Assembly (NCBI GenBank): GCA_017557005.1
Contig: JAFZFZ010000069.1
Span: forward strand, 1 to 50,173
Reading direction: 5' to 3'
DNA length: 50,173 bases
Origin: Bacteroidaceae bacterium
Lineage (GTDB): Bacteria > Bacteroidota > Bacteroidia > Bacteroidales > Bacteroidaceae
Below are positions 31,423 to 39,088 of this stretch, in pieces. The notes under the pieces were generated by a model that had not been told where the DNA came from, did no database searches, and saw only the letters and a program-made list of their open reading frames with translations. The translations under genes and the position numbers were made by a program. Numbering within the stretch: position 1 is the first letter of the stretch; each line of letters begins with the position of its first letter.

Positions 31423-32385
31423 ATGGACAAGGTTAATGGTAATTATTTGACGCAATCAAACAAGGATTTCCCTTTAGATTGTGAAACTCTGGATTATATT
31501 GCCAAGAATATAGCCATCGTAGAGGCTCTGGGTAATATCGGTGGTGATAAAGTGATACTGAGTGGTTGTGAACCTACGAACGGGGGCTCTGTAAGGTCTG
31601 AGGGGTATGTTTTCCTGAAAACTAACGATTTCCCGAATGGAGAAATACTTAGATGGGAGGGAGGAGCTAGCACGCGAATGTATCTGAAGAAGGAGGACGT
31701 AAGTGTAGTAGCAGATGGATATGACTATCCAAAGGCATATACCCGTAGAACCTTAGCCCCAGGTTTAGGTGAAGAGTCATACCTGTGGTCTGATTTTTCC
31801 AATATACAGACTAATGTGGAACTCTCAGCTAAATTAGCAACCCTTGAAAACCAATTGAACGGGATTGCTGGCGAACCATTAGGAGTTGTCAAGATGTGGG
31901 CAGGTCCAACGTTGCCCGACGGATATATTTACTGTGATGGTACAGCATACCCTAATGGTACGGGGACGAATAAGGAATATGCAAAATTGTATGCCGTTTT
32001 AGGTGATACGTTTAATAGTGCCCCCAATAGTAATGGTAAAGTTGAGTCTACTTCTACAGGATATTTCCGTGTCCCAGATTTGAGAGGCCGTTTCATCGTA
32101 GGCTATAATGGCAATGATTCGGACTATAATAAAAATGGAAAATGTGGTGGAGAAAAGACGCATACCTTAACTACTAATGAAATTCCCTCCCACACACACG
32201 GCCAAAACCTTTGGGCAGAAGGCAATAACGATTGGAAAGGTGGCGGTAACGCCTCTCCAAAAAACGCTACGTCAAAATTTAATGCTACAACCCCGTATGG
32301 GAATACTAATGCAACGGGTGGTGGACTTGCGCACGAAAACCGCCCGCCATACTATGTGCTGGCTTACATTATAAAATACAAATAA
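31423..32385 (+). CDS. Tail fibre with phage collar domain
   Basis: A 320-residue fibre protein. The C-terminal half is a phage tail collar domain: GVVKMWAGPTLPDGYIYCDGT (about 164-184), then FRVPDLRGRFIVGYN, NEIPSHTHGQNLW, and the closing ENRPPYYVLAYIIK. The last part is Gly/Asn-rich. It follows the baseplate genes and is the first of four fibre-region genes before the DGR. No homology to the DGR template repeat was found in it. Confidence 0.85.
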   Translation: MDKVNGNYLTQSNKDFPLDCETLDYIAKNIAIVEALGNIGGDKVILSGCEPTNGGSVRSEGYVFLKTNDFPNGEILRWEGGASTRMYLKKEDVSVVADGYDYPKAYTRRTLAPGLGEESYLWSDFSNIQTNVELSAKLATLENQLNGIAGEPLGVVKMWAGPTLPDGYIYCDGTAYPNGTGTNKEYAKLYAVLGDTFNSAPNSNGKVESTSTGYFRVPDLRGRFIVGYNGNDSDYNKNGKCGGEKTHTLTTNEIPSHTHGQNLWAEGNNDWKGGGNASPKNATSKFNATTPYGNTNATGGGLAHENRPPYYVLAYIIKYK

Positions 32386-32394
32386 CATACGACT

Positions 32395-33597
32395 ATGAGT
32401 GTAGTACAAGAACGAAATACACTGAAGGGGTATTTTAAGAAAGGCTCATACCCCACGCAAGAGCAGTTTGAACTATTGATAGATAGTTTGAGACATAAGA
32501 ATGACCGCATACATGTATCCCTAATTGAGGGTTTAACAGAACTCTTGAACGAAAAAGCAGACTCCTCGGTGGGCAAAGCGCTGCAAGACCTACTCGGTAG
32601 GATCGAACGTGGGGAAATTGGTGGCGGCATGACTGCAGATGAGCGAGAGATGTTTGAAAGTTTGTTAGGCATGTTCTCCATTGATGAGGAACGCGGATGG
32701 CTACGTGTGAATGGCCCGACAAAACGATACTTTATGTCTATGACTGAACTTAGTATGCCAAATGCTCCAGAGATTGCAACGACGACATATTATGTTGTGA
32801 CAGGCAATGCTAGTGTTGGCGTGACAAATAAGACATCTGGTGCAACCATGAAGTACAGTACTGATGGTGGTGTTACATGGAGCGATACGACAGGAACAAT
32901 CTCGTTGGCTTCAGGGTATAGTAACACTGCAAGCAATGTGGTGAAGACTGTTAACGTGTTAGTGAAGGCCGTTAAAAATGGTGAGGAAAGTGAGATAAAC
33001 GAGTATTTAATTACCATTAAACCCAAAGTGGCCAGTGGTAATGTATCTGTTGTTAGGAATGGCAACAACAATGACTATAGTACAAGTGCGACAATTACAC
33101 TGACCCCTTCGCCTACTGTTGGCGCAGTAAGTAGCTATAGCGAGGACGGTGGTAAGACATGGACGGTTTTCACTGCTGCAACAACTAAGACTACAACCAC
33201 GTCAAAGAGTGCGAGCGTATATCAGGTTAAGGCGGTCGCCTCTGAAAGTATGACGGCATACCAGGATGCAGCAACGGTAACGAGCAGCGCATTTACATTG
33301 AACAAAAAGAAATTCTATTATGGCCGAGGTGGTGCTACTCTATCGAGTGAGGCTGACATTAAGGCTTTGACAGGTGGAAGTAGTGTCGAGAAGGGCACCA
33401 TGGCTGGTAGCTATAGCATAACGTCAACTGAGGCGGGCAAATACACATGGTTCTGCGGCACAGGTACATTGTCCAATGTAACTGCAGGCGGTTTCGCTGT
33501 ACCAATGGAGAGCGTTAAGGTTGTCGATGGTTATAATTGCTATAGGTCAAGTTCGCCTGTAATGGAAATAGGTACTGATACATTTACGGTTTTATAA
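32395..33597 (+). CDS. Tail fibre/appendage with Ig-like repeats
   Basis: A 400-residue protein. The N-terminal ~100 residues are helical (LKGYFKKGSYPTQEQFELLIDSLRHKNDRI), probably for trimerisation or attachment. Two Ser/Thr-rich beta sandwich repeats follow (VGVTNKTSGATMKYSTDGGVTW near 140-160 and a second SYSEDGGKTWTVF near 242-254), resembling chitobiase C-terminal/Ig-like modules. The C-terminal ~95 residues form another domain. Likely a virion surface appendage. Confidence 0.7.
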   Translation: MSVVQERNTLKGYFKKGSYPTQEQFELLIDSLRHKNDRIHVSLIEGLTELLNEKADSSVGKALQDLLGRIERGEIGGGMTADEREMFESLLGMFSIDEERGWLRVNGPTKRYFMSMTELSMPNAPEIATTTYYVVTGNASVGVTNKTSGATMKYSTDGGVTWSDTTGTISLASGYSNTASNVVKTVNVLVKAVKNGEESEINEYLITIKPKVASGNVSVVRNGNNNDYSTSATITLTPSPTVGAVSSYSEDGGKTWTVFTAATTKTTTTSKSASVYQVKAVASESMTAYQDAATVTSSAFTLNKKKFYYGRGGATLSSEADIKALTGGSSVEKGTMAGSYSITSTEAGKYTWFCGTGTLSNVTAGGFAVPMESVKVVDGYNCYRSSSPVMEIGTDTFTVL

Positions 33598-33611
33598 CAA
33601 CACATTAAGCT

Positions 33612-34118
33612 ATGGCAAACATTAATATATACGGAACACTGCATAATGCTACTGGTGATCCTATAGCTCGTGCAAATCAGATAAAAGATGATAACCTTCA
33701 AAAGACACAGCAGGAACTCAACGCTATGTTTAACGAGGGTAAGAATAAAGACGGAGTACAGATTGGTAAGACGTACACTGCAGCAACAGATGGTGGGCTA
33801 ACGTTGGATGGAAATTCCTTTTCGCTTAGTCCTGGCATAAAATCCGAGATTGGTTGCAGAAATGTGACACTCATGTACGGGCAGAATGAGGATGCTTTGA
33901 CATTGGCGTTGATGCGGCACAACATGAAGCTAAGCAGCATTAAGGTACAGGGTGTTGCCTCGGTTAATATCAGCTATGGGGATACGCTTCAGCGCGAGAT
34001 ATACCCAGCAATCCCAGAACAATCTATAGACATGGGAAGTGCTGATTTTATGGTCATCAAGATAACACGCGATGCAGATAATGCGGATGCGGTGGTAGGT
34101 TTAAAGTTTAACTTCTAA
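33612..34118 (+). CDS. Small fibre-associated protein
   Basis: A 168-residue protein. The N-terminal HNATGDPIARANQIKDDNLQKTQQELNAMF is a trimerising stalk-type helix; the rest is beta-rich. It precedes the DGR target by 13 bases and ends with a beta-sheet-like VVGLKFNF. Possibly an adaptor or chaperone for the variable fibre. Confidence 0.6.
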   Translation: MANINIYGTLHNATGDPIARANQIKDDNLQKTQQELNAMFNEGKNKDGVQIGKTYTAATDGGLTLDGNSFSLSPGIKSEIGCRNVTLMYGQNEDALTLALMRHNMKLSSIKVQGVASVNISYGDTLQREIYPAIPEQSIDMGSADFMVIKITRDADNADAVVGLKFNF

Positions 34119-34131
34119 AACACAAAAAAAT

Positions 34132-36039
34132 ATGAGTACACGACCTTTGGTTTGGAAAACTGGTACAAGTGGTACTGAAGGCACTACAACTGTCTTCGTC
34201 GATTCTTATGTTGGCAATGACTACTTAGGCAACGGAACAAGAGCAAACCCTTATCGCACTTTGACGAAAGCTTGGAATGCTCAGAATACAAAACCTACAA
34301 AAATCGTTTGTAGAGGACTATTCTCTGAACAAATGACGCTCGGTAACCATGCATGTGAAATTGCCGGTGATTATTGGGGTGCTGCCATTTTTGATGGGCA
34401 AAACAAATACCTTCTATATGGATATGGGCACTCAAACCTTATAATCCTAAATGCAAACACCTCCGGTGACGCCCCTGTTGCTACCGGTGCTACAGCCCTT
34501 CAGGGTGTTGGCCGTGCGAATCATACGAGCCTTGTGGGCAATACGAACCTTGCGCACAATGCCTATGGTGTGGCTGGCTCGGCTGCATTTATCGGAAAGA
34601 GCGGGCTTTATTGGGGCATCATCGGCGGCAATACCGCCGTCAACCAAGTTGTATATTGGAAGCCTCAACACAACGATGCTTACAAGCTGTCGATTGGCTG
34701 CGGAAACACCCCGTGCCTGAGTAGAGGAACTGTTTATGATGTTACAGTAGAACATGTAAGAAAAACGCCATTTACAGCCCATAGCGGGCAGATACAGACA
34801 TCTGTATTCGGCAAGTGTGCAATCATACTAAACAACCCGGGAAAGATGACATATAGACGCTGTTTGTTTGCTTCTGATGTCAAGTTCTACTATTTTGTTG
34901 GTACGGACAACAAGAGTGAGGTAATCGAGATTGTTCCTACGGGGAATTCTGATGCGGATAAGGCCGAAAGCCTAATCAATAAGCTAACCGAAATTTATGC
35001 GGAAAAAGGTGTCCAAGAAGCGAACCAATATTTCCCATCTTTTGTAAGTTGTATTTTTAGTTCACAGTCTTCTGGAGAGATCTTTAACGACCCTGAGAAT
35101 GGGGATATGACCCTTGTCCCAGGTTGCGATGCAGACATTGAGGCGGACATGGAATATTTAGGTGCACTGCCACCATGTATGCGCATACCTATAAAGAATG
35201 ATTCAACAGGTTTGGTAGGCACATGGGATGAACGAAGCGCTGACGGATGCGTCAAGGTGTCTGAGAATAACATCATATACATTGATGAGGATAGCCCTTC
35301 TGCGACAGGGGGAATAATGTCTAAAATCATTGAGATAAACCCGACTAAAGTGCAATTTAATGGCATTTTTTCATTGATTGAAAGCAAGTGGCATCAAAAA
35401 GCATCTGTTTACAACTACAATGATGGGGAAACGGCGTTTGGGCAAACATATACGTCTGCTTCTGGTGTTTTGCCTGCAGGTATATATATGGTGTCACAGG
35501 GCTCTGTGTCTATCAAGGGATACCAATTTGATGAGGGCGAAGCCTTCAGTGTGGTTGATGAAGACAATTTTACAATTGAAGGAACAGGTGTTTGTGTCAA
35601 TGTTGTAGAACCAAACGCAGGTGAAGTGATTTATTGCCGTTGTAGAAGTTCTATATACAAGAAAGTAAAACCGACAGATACGCTTACCAAGGGCGGTACA
35701 TATCTGAATATCGGCAATAAGGATGTGACTTACCATGGTAGAAAAATTGTGCCAGGGGAATCATTCATCTGTACTAACGAACTATACTTCACTGCAGACA
35801 GCAACAATTATGAAATAGGGGTAATGTTCGATGCTGATGGAGCACCTGAATCCGCGTGGATACCTGCGCGTTTTTGGGGCGACTATTATGTAGGTAAGAA
35901 GGATGGGGTTATCGATTCAGACGAATACGGTGTTCCTTATTCAAGCGGAAACAACAGGTCTTTCACTAAGAGCACAATCAATAAGTCCGTCCTTGACCGT
36001 CGTTATGTTCAATTTAAAATAATGGTAAAACGTTATTAA
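34132..36039 (+). CDS. DGR target: beta-helix-like variable fibre protein
   Basis: A 635-residue protein carrying the variable repeat (34493-34588, about residues 121-153). The N-terminus has the beta-helix entry pattern FVDSYVGNDYLGNGTRANPYRTLTKAWN (27-54), then repeated Gly/Asn-rich turns (GNHACEIAGDYWGAAIFDG, YGYGHSNLIILNANTSGDA, GLYWGIIGGNTAV). This suggests a parallel beta-helix, with variable residues exposed along it. The C-terminal ~250 residues are other domains. Most known DGR targets place the variable repeat at the C-terminus in a C-type lectin fold. It probably recognises the host surface. Confidence 0.85.
   Translation: MSTRPLVWKTGTSGTEGTTTVFVDSYVGNDYLGNGTRANPYRTLTKAWNAQNTKPTKIVCRGLFSEQMTLGNHACEIAGDYWGAAIFDGQNKYLLYGYGHSNLIILNANTSGDAPVATGATALQGVGRANHTSLVGNTNLAHNAYGVAGSAAFIGKSGLYWGIIGGNTAVNQVVYWKPQHNDAYKLSIGCGNTPCLSRGTVYDVTVEHVRKTPFTAHSGQIQTSVFGKCAIILNNPGKMTYRRCLFASDVKFYYFVGTDNKSEVIEIVPTGNSDADKAESLINKLTEIYAEKGVQEANQYFPSFVSCIFSSQSSGEIFNDPENGDMTLVPGCDADIEADMEYLGALPPCMRIPIKNDSTGLVGTWDERSADGCVKVSENNIIYIDEDSPSATGGIMSKIIEINPTKVQFNGIFSLIESKWHQKASVYNYNDGETAFGQTYTSASGVLPAGIYMVSQGSVSIKGYQFDEGEAFSVVDEDNFTIEGTGVCVNVVEPNAGEVIYCRCRSSIYKKVKPTDTLTKGGTYLNIGNKDVTYHGRKIVPGESFICTNELYFTADSNNYEIGVMFDADGAPESAWIPARFWGDYYVGKKDGVIDSDEYGVPYSSGNNRSFTKSTINKSVLDRRYVQFKIMVKRY
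34493..34588 (+). repeat. DGR variable repeat (VR)
   Basis: 96 bases aligned without gaps to the template repeat at 36382-36477. Ten differences, all at adenines of the template; none of the 69 non-adenine positions differs. Codon changes are Asn to His (2), Asn to Leu (2), Glu to Ala, Thr to Ala, and one silent Ser codon. Confidence 0.95.
34623..34639 (+). other. Hairpin/cruciform downstream of VR
   Basis: CGGCGG, loop CAATA, CCGCCG: a perfect 6-bp GC-rich stem 35 bases after the VR end, inside the coding sequence. It is absent after the template repeat. In the Bordetella phage DGR a hairpin just downstream of VR helps target mutagenic homing. Confidence 0.55.
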
Positions 36040-36041
36040 TT

Positions 36042-36359
36042 ATGGATGATTTTGTACCAAACTATCAAGCATGCGACCCAAATTTTGTTCTAAATAAGCC
36101 TTCATATCCGGAAGATAATAATGTGCTCCTAAGAAGCTTTGCAGTGCAAGTAAAGATTGTGCGTGGTTCAGACGATTACCCGTATGATACTACCATTGTC
36201 AGTAACTTCAACGTTGCACGTAAGCAGTTGGTTAGTGAGCTGCCTGATTCAAACAAAATAATGGAAAGCATGGCGCTTAGCTCTGCCCCATATCCGTTGT
36301 TCGATGAAGAGCATACGCTATTGCGTGATATGCGTACTAAAATTATCGAGATGACATAA
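36042..36359 (+). CDS. Small protein between variable protein and template repeat
   Basis: A 105-residue protein beginning 3 bases after the variable-protein stop, in the position where many DGRs carry avd. It does not look like the basic four-helix-bundle Avd: it is acidic, with Pro-rich N-terminus (VPNYQACDPNFVLNKPSYPEDN) and a mixed alpha/beta middle (LRSFAVQVKIVRGSDDYPY). It may be a fibre chaperone or a new accessory. It ends 23 bases before the template repeat. Confidence 0.65.
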   Translation: MDDFVPNYQACDPNFVLNKPSYPEDNNVLLRSFAVQVKIVRGSDDYPYDTTIVSNFNVARKQLVSELPDSNKIMESMALSSAPYPLFDEEHTLLRDMRTKIIEMT

Positions 36360-36381
36360 ATGATAATTGGCGAGGGTGGCG

Positions 36382-36477
36382 CAGCCCTTCAGGGTGTTGG
36401 CCGTGCGAATAATACGAGCAATGTGGGCAATACGAACAATGCGAACAATGCCTATGGTGTGGCTGGCTCAGAAACAT
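36382..36477 (+). ncRNA. DGR template repeat (TR) within the spacer RNA
   Basis: 96 non-coding bases copied by the RT into VR. The part matching the variable codons has eight Asn-type AAY codons in the VR frame (AAT/AAC), the usual DGR design that maximises amino-acid variety without stop codons. It contains 27 adenines. The template RNA presumably runs through the 131-base spacer to the RT gene, which contains a TGCTGA / TCAGCA stem (about 36506-36529). Confidence 0.92.
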
Positions 36478-36608
36478 CTTAAAAAATCCCATGCCACCTT
36501 AGCCATGCTGATGAAACGATTTGTCAGCAAAACATCACGTGCAGATAAAAGCCAATCTAGTAGGCATAAAAGTAAGTCCGAACGAGGGGTAATAGGAGAT
36601 GCAGCCCA

Positions 36609-37922
36609 ATGAAAAGAATAGGTAAACTCTGGTCGCGTATATGTGACTATAAAAACATTCGTCTAGCGATACATAATGCAACTAAAGAAGCACCACAAAG
36701 GCCGGACAACATGAGGGTACTGGAAAGACGCGAACAGTGTGTGGAGGAAATTCACGATATGCTGGTGAACGAAACATACCAGTTCCACCCTTTGATGCAC
36801 ATGGTTGCCTATGAGCCAAAAGAAAGGATCATTGACTACATGATAACATATCCGGACAAGATCCTGATAACATGTGTGCACAATGTTCTTAAAACAGAGC
36901 TTATACCCAAGTTTGTTGAAAATACGTATAGCAGCATTAAGGGGAGAGGCCTTCATAAGTGTTGCGCTAAGATACAGAAAGAGGTAAGAAGGCACCCTAA
37001 TGCGTACTATGTGCTGACAGATATAAAGAAGTACTATGGTAGCATTGATCATGATTTGTGCAAACAAAAGCTTAGGAACTATATCAAAGATACTAAATGC
37101 TTGAGGTTCCTTGATGCTTTGATTGATAACCATGAACAAGGCATTGCAATCGGGTTGAGCCTCAGCAGCTATTTGGCAAACCTAAATCTGTGCCAGGTTG
37201 ACAGATGGATATATAGTGAGCTCCACCCCCTGGTGTATGTTAGGTATATGGATGACCAGTTAATGATGTTTGAGAATAAGGAGCAGGCACATATCGCGTT
37301 AGCAAAGCTAAAAGAGCATATAAAGGAACAGCGTCTGGAGCTTAAAAATAACGCCATTGTAGCACCTGTAAGTTCTGGTGTTATTATGGTTGGCTACCAA
37401 TTCCATACGAAATATACGCTTTTGCGCAAAAATATACGTGAGCGTATGAAGGCAAAAGCGCGTAAATTGAAAAAGCTGAATCTTACTGACGATGAGTGGA
37501 AACAGCAGATGGCGTCTTATTACGGTTGGTGTATTCATGCGAATTGCAGGCATCTAATGCGTAAAACATTCGGTGAACGTTATAAACTATTTGAAAAGAA
37601 TATCATGCAATACGAAAGATTGAGAGCAAAGAAGGAACAGAACAATTTCTTTGGTCTGCCTAAGGATGCGCGCGTAAGTATTACGCAGCTGAAAGATAAG
37701 GATATTGTTATTTTGGAGTTCATGGAGGTTACTCTTTTTAATGAACAGAAACTAGCAGTGAAGTTCTGTTATCCTGATAGCGATGAAGAGATTCACATGT
37801 TCCTTACGCGTAGCGACACAATACGCGAAAAACTTATAGCCGATAGAGAGTATTTGCCGTGCGTGGTCACTATAAGGGAAAAGAGGACTGCAGGCGGTAA
37901 AACATACCTTAGTTATGAGTAA
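36609..37922 (+). CDS. DGR reverse transcriptase with C-terminal extension
   Basis: A 437-residue RT. Motif A is VLTDIKKYYGSIDHD with Asp138; the catalytic box is YMDD (213-216, Asp215/Asp216). Motif 4 reads IGLSLSSYLAN (Ser186-Ser187), where DGR RTs normally have SQ, a feature linked to their low fidelity at adenines. The fingers/palm end near residue 340. The last ~90 residues (from FFGLPKDARVSI, with IVILEFMEVTLF and AVKFCYPDSDEEIHMFL) form an extra beta-rich domain that I cannot name. Gene order variable protein, small gene, TR, RT is typical for a DGR. TR/VR adenine changes support activity. Confidence 0.92.
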   Translation: MKRIGKLWSRICDYKNIRLAIHNATKEAPQRPDNMRVLERREQCVEEIHDMLVNETYQFHPLMHMVAYEPKERIIDYMITYPDKILITCVHNVLKTELIPKFVENTYSSIKGRGLHKCCAKIQKEVRRHPNAYYVLTDIKKYYGSIDHDLCKQKLRNYIKDTKCLRFLDALIDNHEQGIAIGLSLSSYLANLNLCQVDRWIYSELHPLVYVRYMDDQLMMFENKEQAHIALAKLKEHIKEQRLELKNNAIVAPVSSGVIMVGYQFHTKYTLLRKNIRERMKAKARKLKKLNLTDDEWKQQMASYYGWCIHANCRHLMRKTFGERYKLFEKNIMQYERLRAKKEQNNFFGLPKDARVSITQLKDKDIVILEFMEVTLFNEQKLAVKFCYPDSDEEIHMFLTRSDTIREKLIADREYLPCVVTIREKRTAGGKTYLSYE

Positions 37923-37944
37923 ATAGAGATAGAAGATAATGATG

Positions 37945-38102
37945 GTCGGGGAATATAAAAGCCCCCGACTTGTTAGTAGGACGCCAATCACATACTAACA
38001 CAAAGATGCGCCATTACGCACAGTCGGGGGTTATAATATCCTTTCTGACCGCGTGATGGTGCTTTTTTGTGCTTGATTAAAATAAAATAGTATGTGATTG
38101 GC
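37945..38102 (+). ncRNA. Alternative-stem and pseudoknot-capable structure after the RT gene
   Basis: CCCCCGAC (37962-37969) can pair upstream with GTCGGGG (37945-37951, 7 bp) or downstream with GTCGGGGG (38023-38030, 8 bp). In addition GCCAATCACATACTA (37983-37997) is a perfect complement of TAGTATGTGATTGGC (38088-38102). The second pairing crosses the long form of the first, giving a pseudoknot, and TGCG-CCATTA-CGCA adds a small hairpin. It could be a structured RNA, an attenuator before the ThyA-like gene, or a small inserted element with 15-bp inverted ends. Confidence 0.6.
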
Positions 38103-38123
38103 ACTGCAAAATTATAAAATTTC

Positions 38124-38135
38124 GGGAATATTCCC
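38124..38135. promoter_or_regulatory. Palindrome GGGAATATTCCC upstream of the ThyA-like gene
   Basis: A perfect 12-bp palindrome 31 bases before the ATG of the ThyA-like gene, next to TATAAAATTT. It could be an operator; no consensus promoter is obvious. Confidence 0.4.
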
Positions 38136-38166
38136 TATTATAAACCAATTAAACAAACATTAAAGA

Positions 38167-38805
38167 ATGAACAAGTATTATCAAATGCTAGAAAAGGTCC
38201 TCAACTCGGACAAAACACAACAAAACAAGAAGGGTGGAATAAGATACCTGTTGAACGAACGTATTACACTTACGCCTGTAGATCTCTTGGATATATTCGA
38301 GAGCCATGGCATTGCACGTAAGAAATTGCGCAATGAATTAAGCCTTTTTATGGAAGGTGAACGCAATGTTGAAAAATACCGCGAAGCAGGTATAAAATGG
38401 TGGGATTATTGCGGATCCATTTTGGTAAACTCTTACCCGACTTATTTTCAAAAATTGCCTCCTCTTATCGAGAGAATAAACCGGGAGCGAAGAAATAGTA
38501 AAAACTATGTCCTTTTCTTGGGTGAAACTGGTGTAGAAAGCAATCAAATGCCTTGTCTAAGCCTTATACAATTCCAGATCGACGAGGGCGAATTGGTGTT
38601 GTCAGCGTATCAGCGCAGTTCTGATGCAAATCTTGGTTTGCCTTCAGATATTTATCATCTCTATTTGATAAGCCGGCAAATAGAAATGCCATTGAAGTCC
38701 ATAACGATAAACTTCGGTAATCTTCATATTTATCTGAGTAATGAAGAAAACACACGAAGGTTGCTTGCTGGTGAAGAAGACGTAAGGTTTGAGCTCAATG
38801 TGTGA
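38167..38805 (+). CDS. Short thymidylate-synthase homologue, dCMP-hydroxymethylase-like residue
   Basis: A 212-residue protein clearly related to ThyA: the N-terminus MNKYYQMLEKVLNSDKTQQN parallels ThyA residues 1-20. Glu57 (NELSLFMEG), catalytic Cys130 (MPC), Arg150 and Asp153 (YQRSSD), and His187/Tyr189 (LHIYL) are kept. Asn177 of E. coli ThyA, which selects dUMP, is Asp161 here (GLPSD), the change known from phage T4 dCMP hydroxymethylase. His after the catalytic Cys is Leu, and the C-terminal ~50 residues including the folate-closing tail are missing. It may make a modified pyrimidine nucleotide for the phage, or be a non-catalytic relative. It has its own intergenic region after the RT gene. 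Confidence 0.8.
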   Translation: MNKYYQMLEKVLNSDKTQQNKKGGIRYLLNERITLTPVDLLDIFESHGIARKKLRNELSLFMEGERNVEKYREAGIKWWDYCGSILVNSYPTYFQKLPPLIERINRERRNSKNYVLFLGETGVESNQMPCLSLIQFQIDEGELVLSAYQRSSDANLGLPSDIYHLYLISRQIEMPLKSITINFGNLHIYLSNEENTRRLLAGEEDVRFELNV

Positions 38806-39051
38806 CCTGTAAATAGAAACTAAAAGGCCCTTAAAGGCTGTTTCAACTTAGGATGCAATAAGGCAATATAATATCTTATTGCCTATACAAAGGTAGGAAT
38901 TTTTACTGAAACCACCAAATAAAACGGTTGAAAAATAAGCACTTAAAAGCATTTTTGTCGCACAGAATAAAAGGCTTTTAATTACCGTTCAAACAGCGAT
39001 TAAAAACCTTTCAAAGTATGTTTTTGCAGGGTGCGAAAAAAACGAGAAAAA
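38806..39051. other. Right-end non-coding region of the prophage
   Basis: No gene is seen. It contains the hairpin at 38861-38884, an imperfect inverted repeat AAGGCTTTTAAT / ATTAAAAACCTT (about 38971-39014) that includes a CAAACAGCGATTAAA motif like those elsewhere in the prophage, and then the right-end transposase sites. Confidence 0.55.
38861..38884 (+). terminator. Hairpin AGGCAATA / TATTGCCT, possible terminator
   Basis: A perfect 8-bp stem with an 8-base loop, 56 bases after the ThyA-like stop. There is no clear U-tract, so termination is only likely by position. Confidence 0.4.
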
Positions 39052-39066
39052 TGTACATTTCGTTTT
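39052..39066 (-). repeat. Transposase end site, right, inner copy (TGTACATTTCGTTTT)
   Basis: Identical over 15 bases to the copy at 39074-39088, 22 bp away, the same spacing as Mu R1-R2. Inverted relative to the left-end copy at 4521. Confidence 0.75.
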
Positions 39067-39073
39067 GAAAAGT

Positions 39074-39088
39074 TGTACATTTCGTTTT
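39074..39088 (-). repeat. Transposase end site, right, outer copy (TGTACATTTCGTTTT)
   Basis: The outermost right-end copy, 2 bp inside the proposed prophage end at 39090. CGGTT (39091-39095) follows, matching the left flank. Confidence 0.75.

Noticed and set aside
31423..32385. Collar-domain fibre as a second DGR target
   Set aside because: Its Gly/Asn-rich C-terminus looked promising but no stretch matches the template repeat.
36367..36612. ORF running through the DGR template repeat
   Set aside because: It is a shadow of the template sequence and reaches the RT start; TR is normally non-coding.
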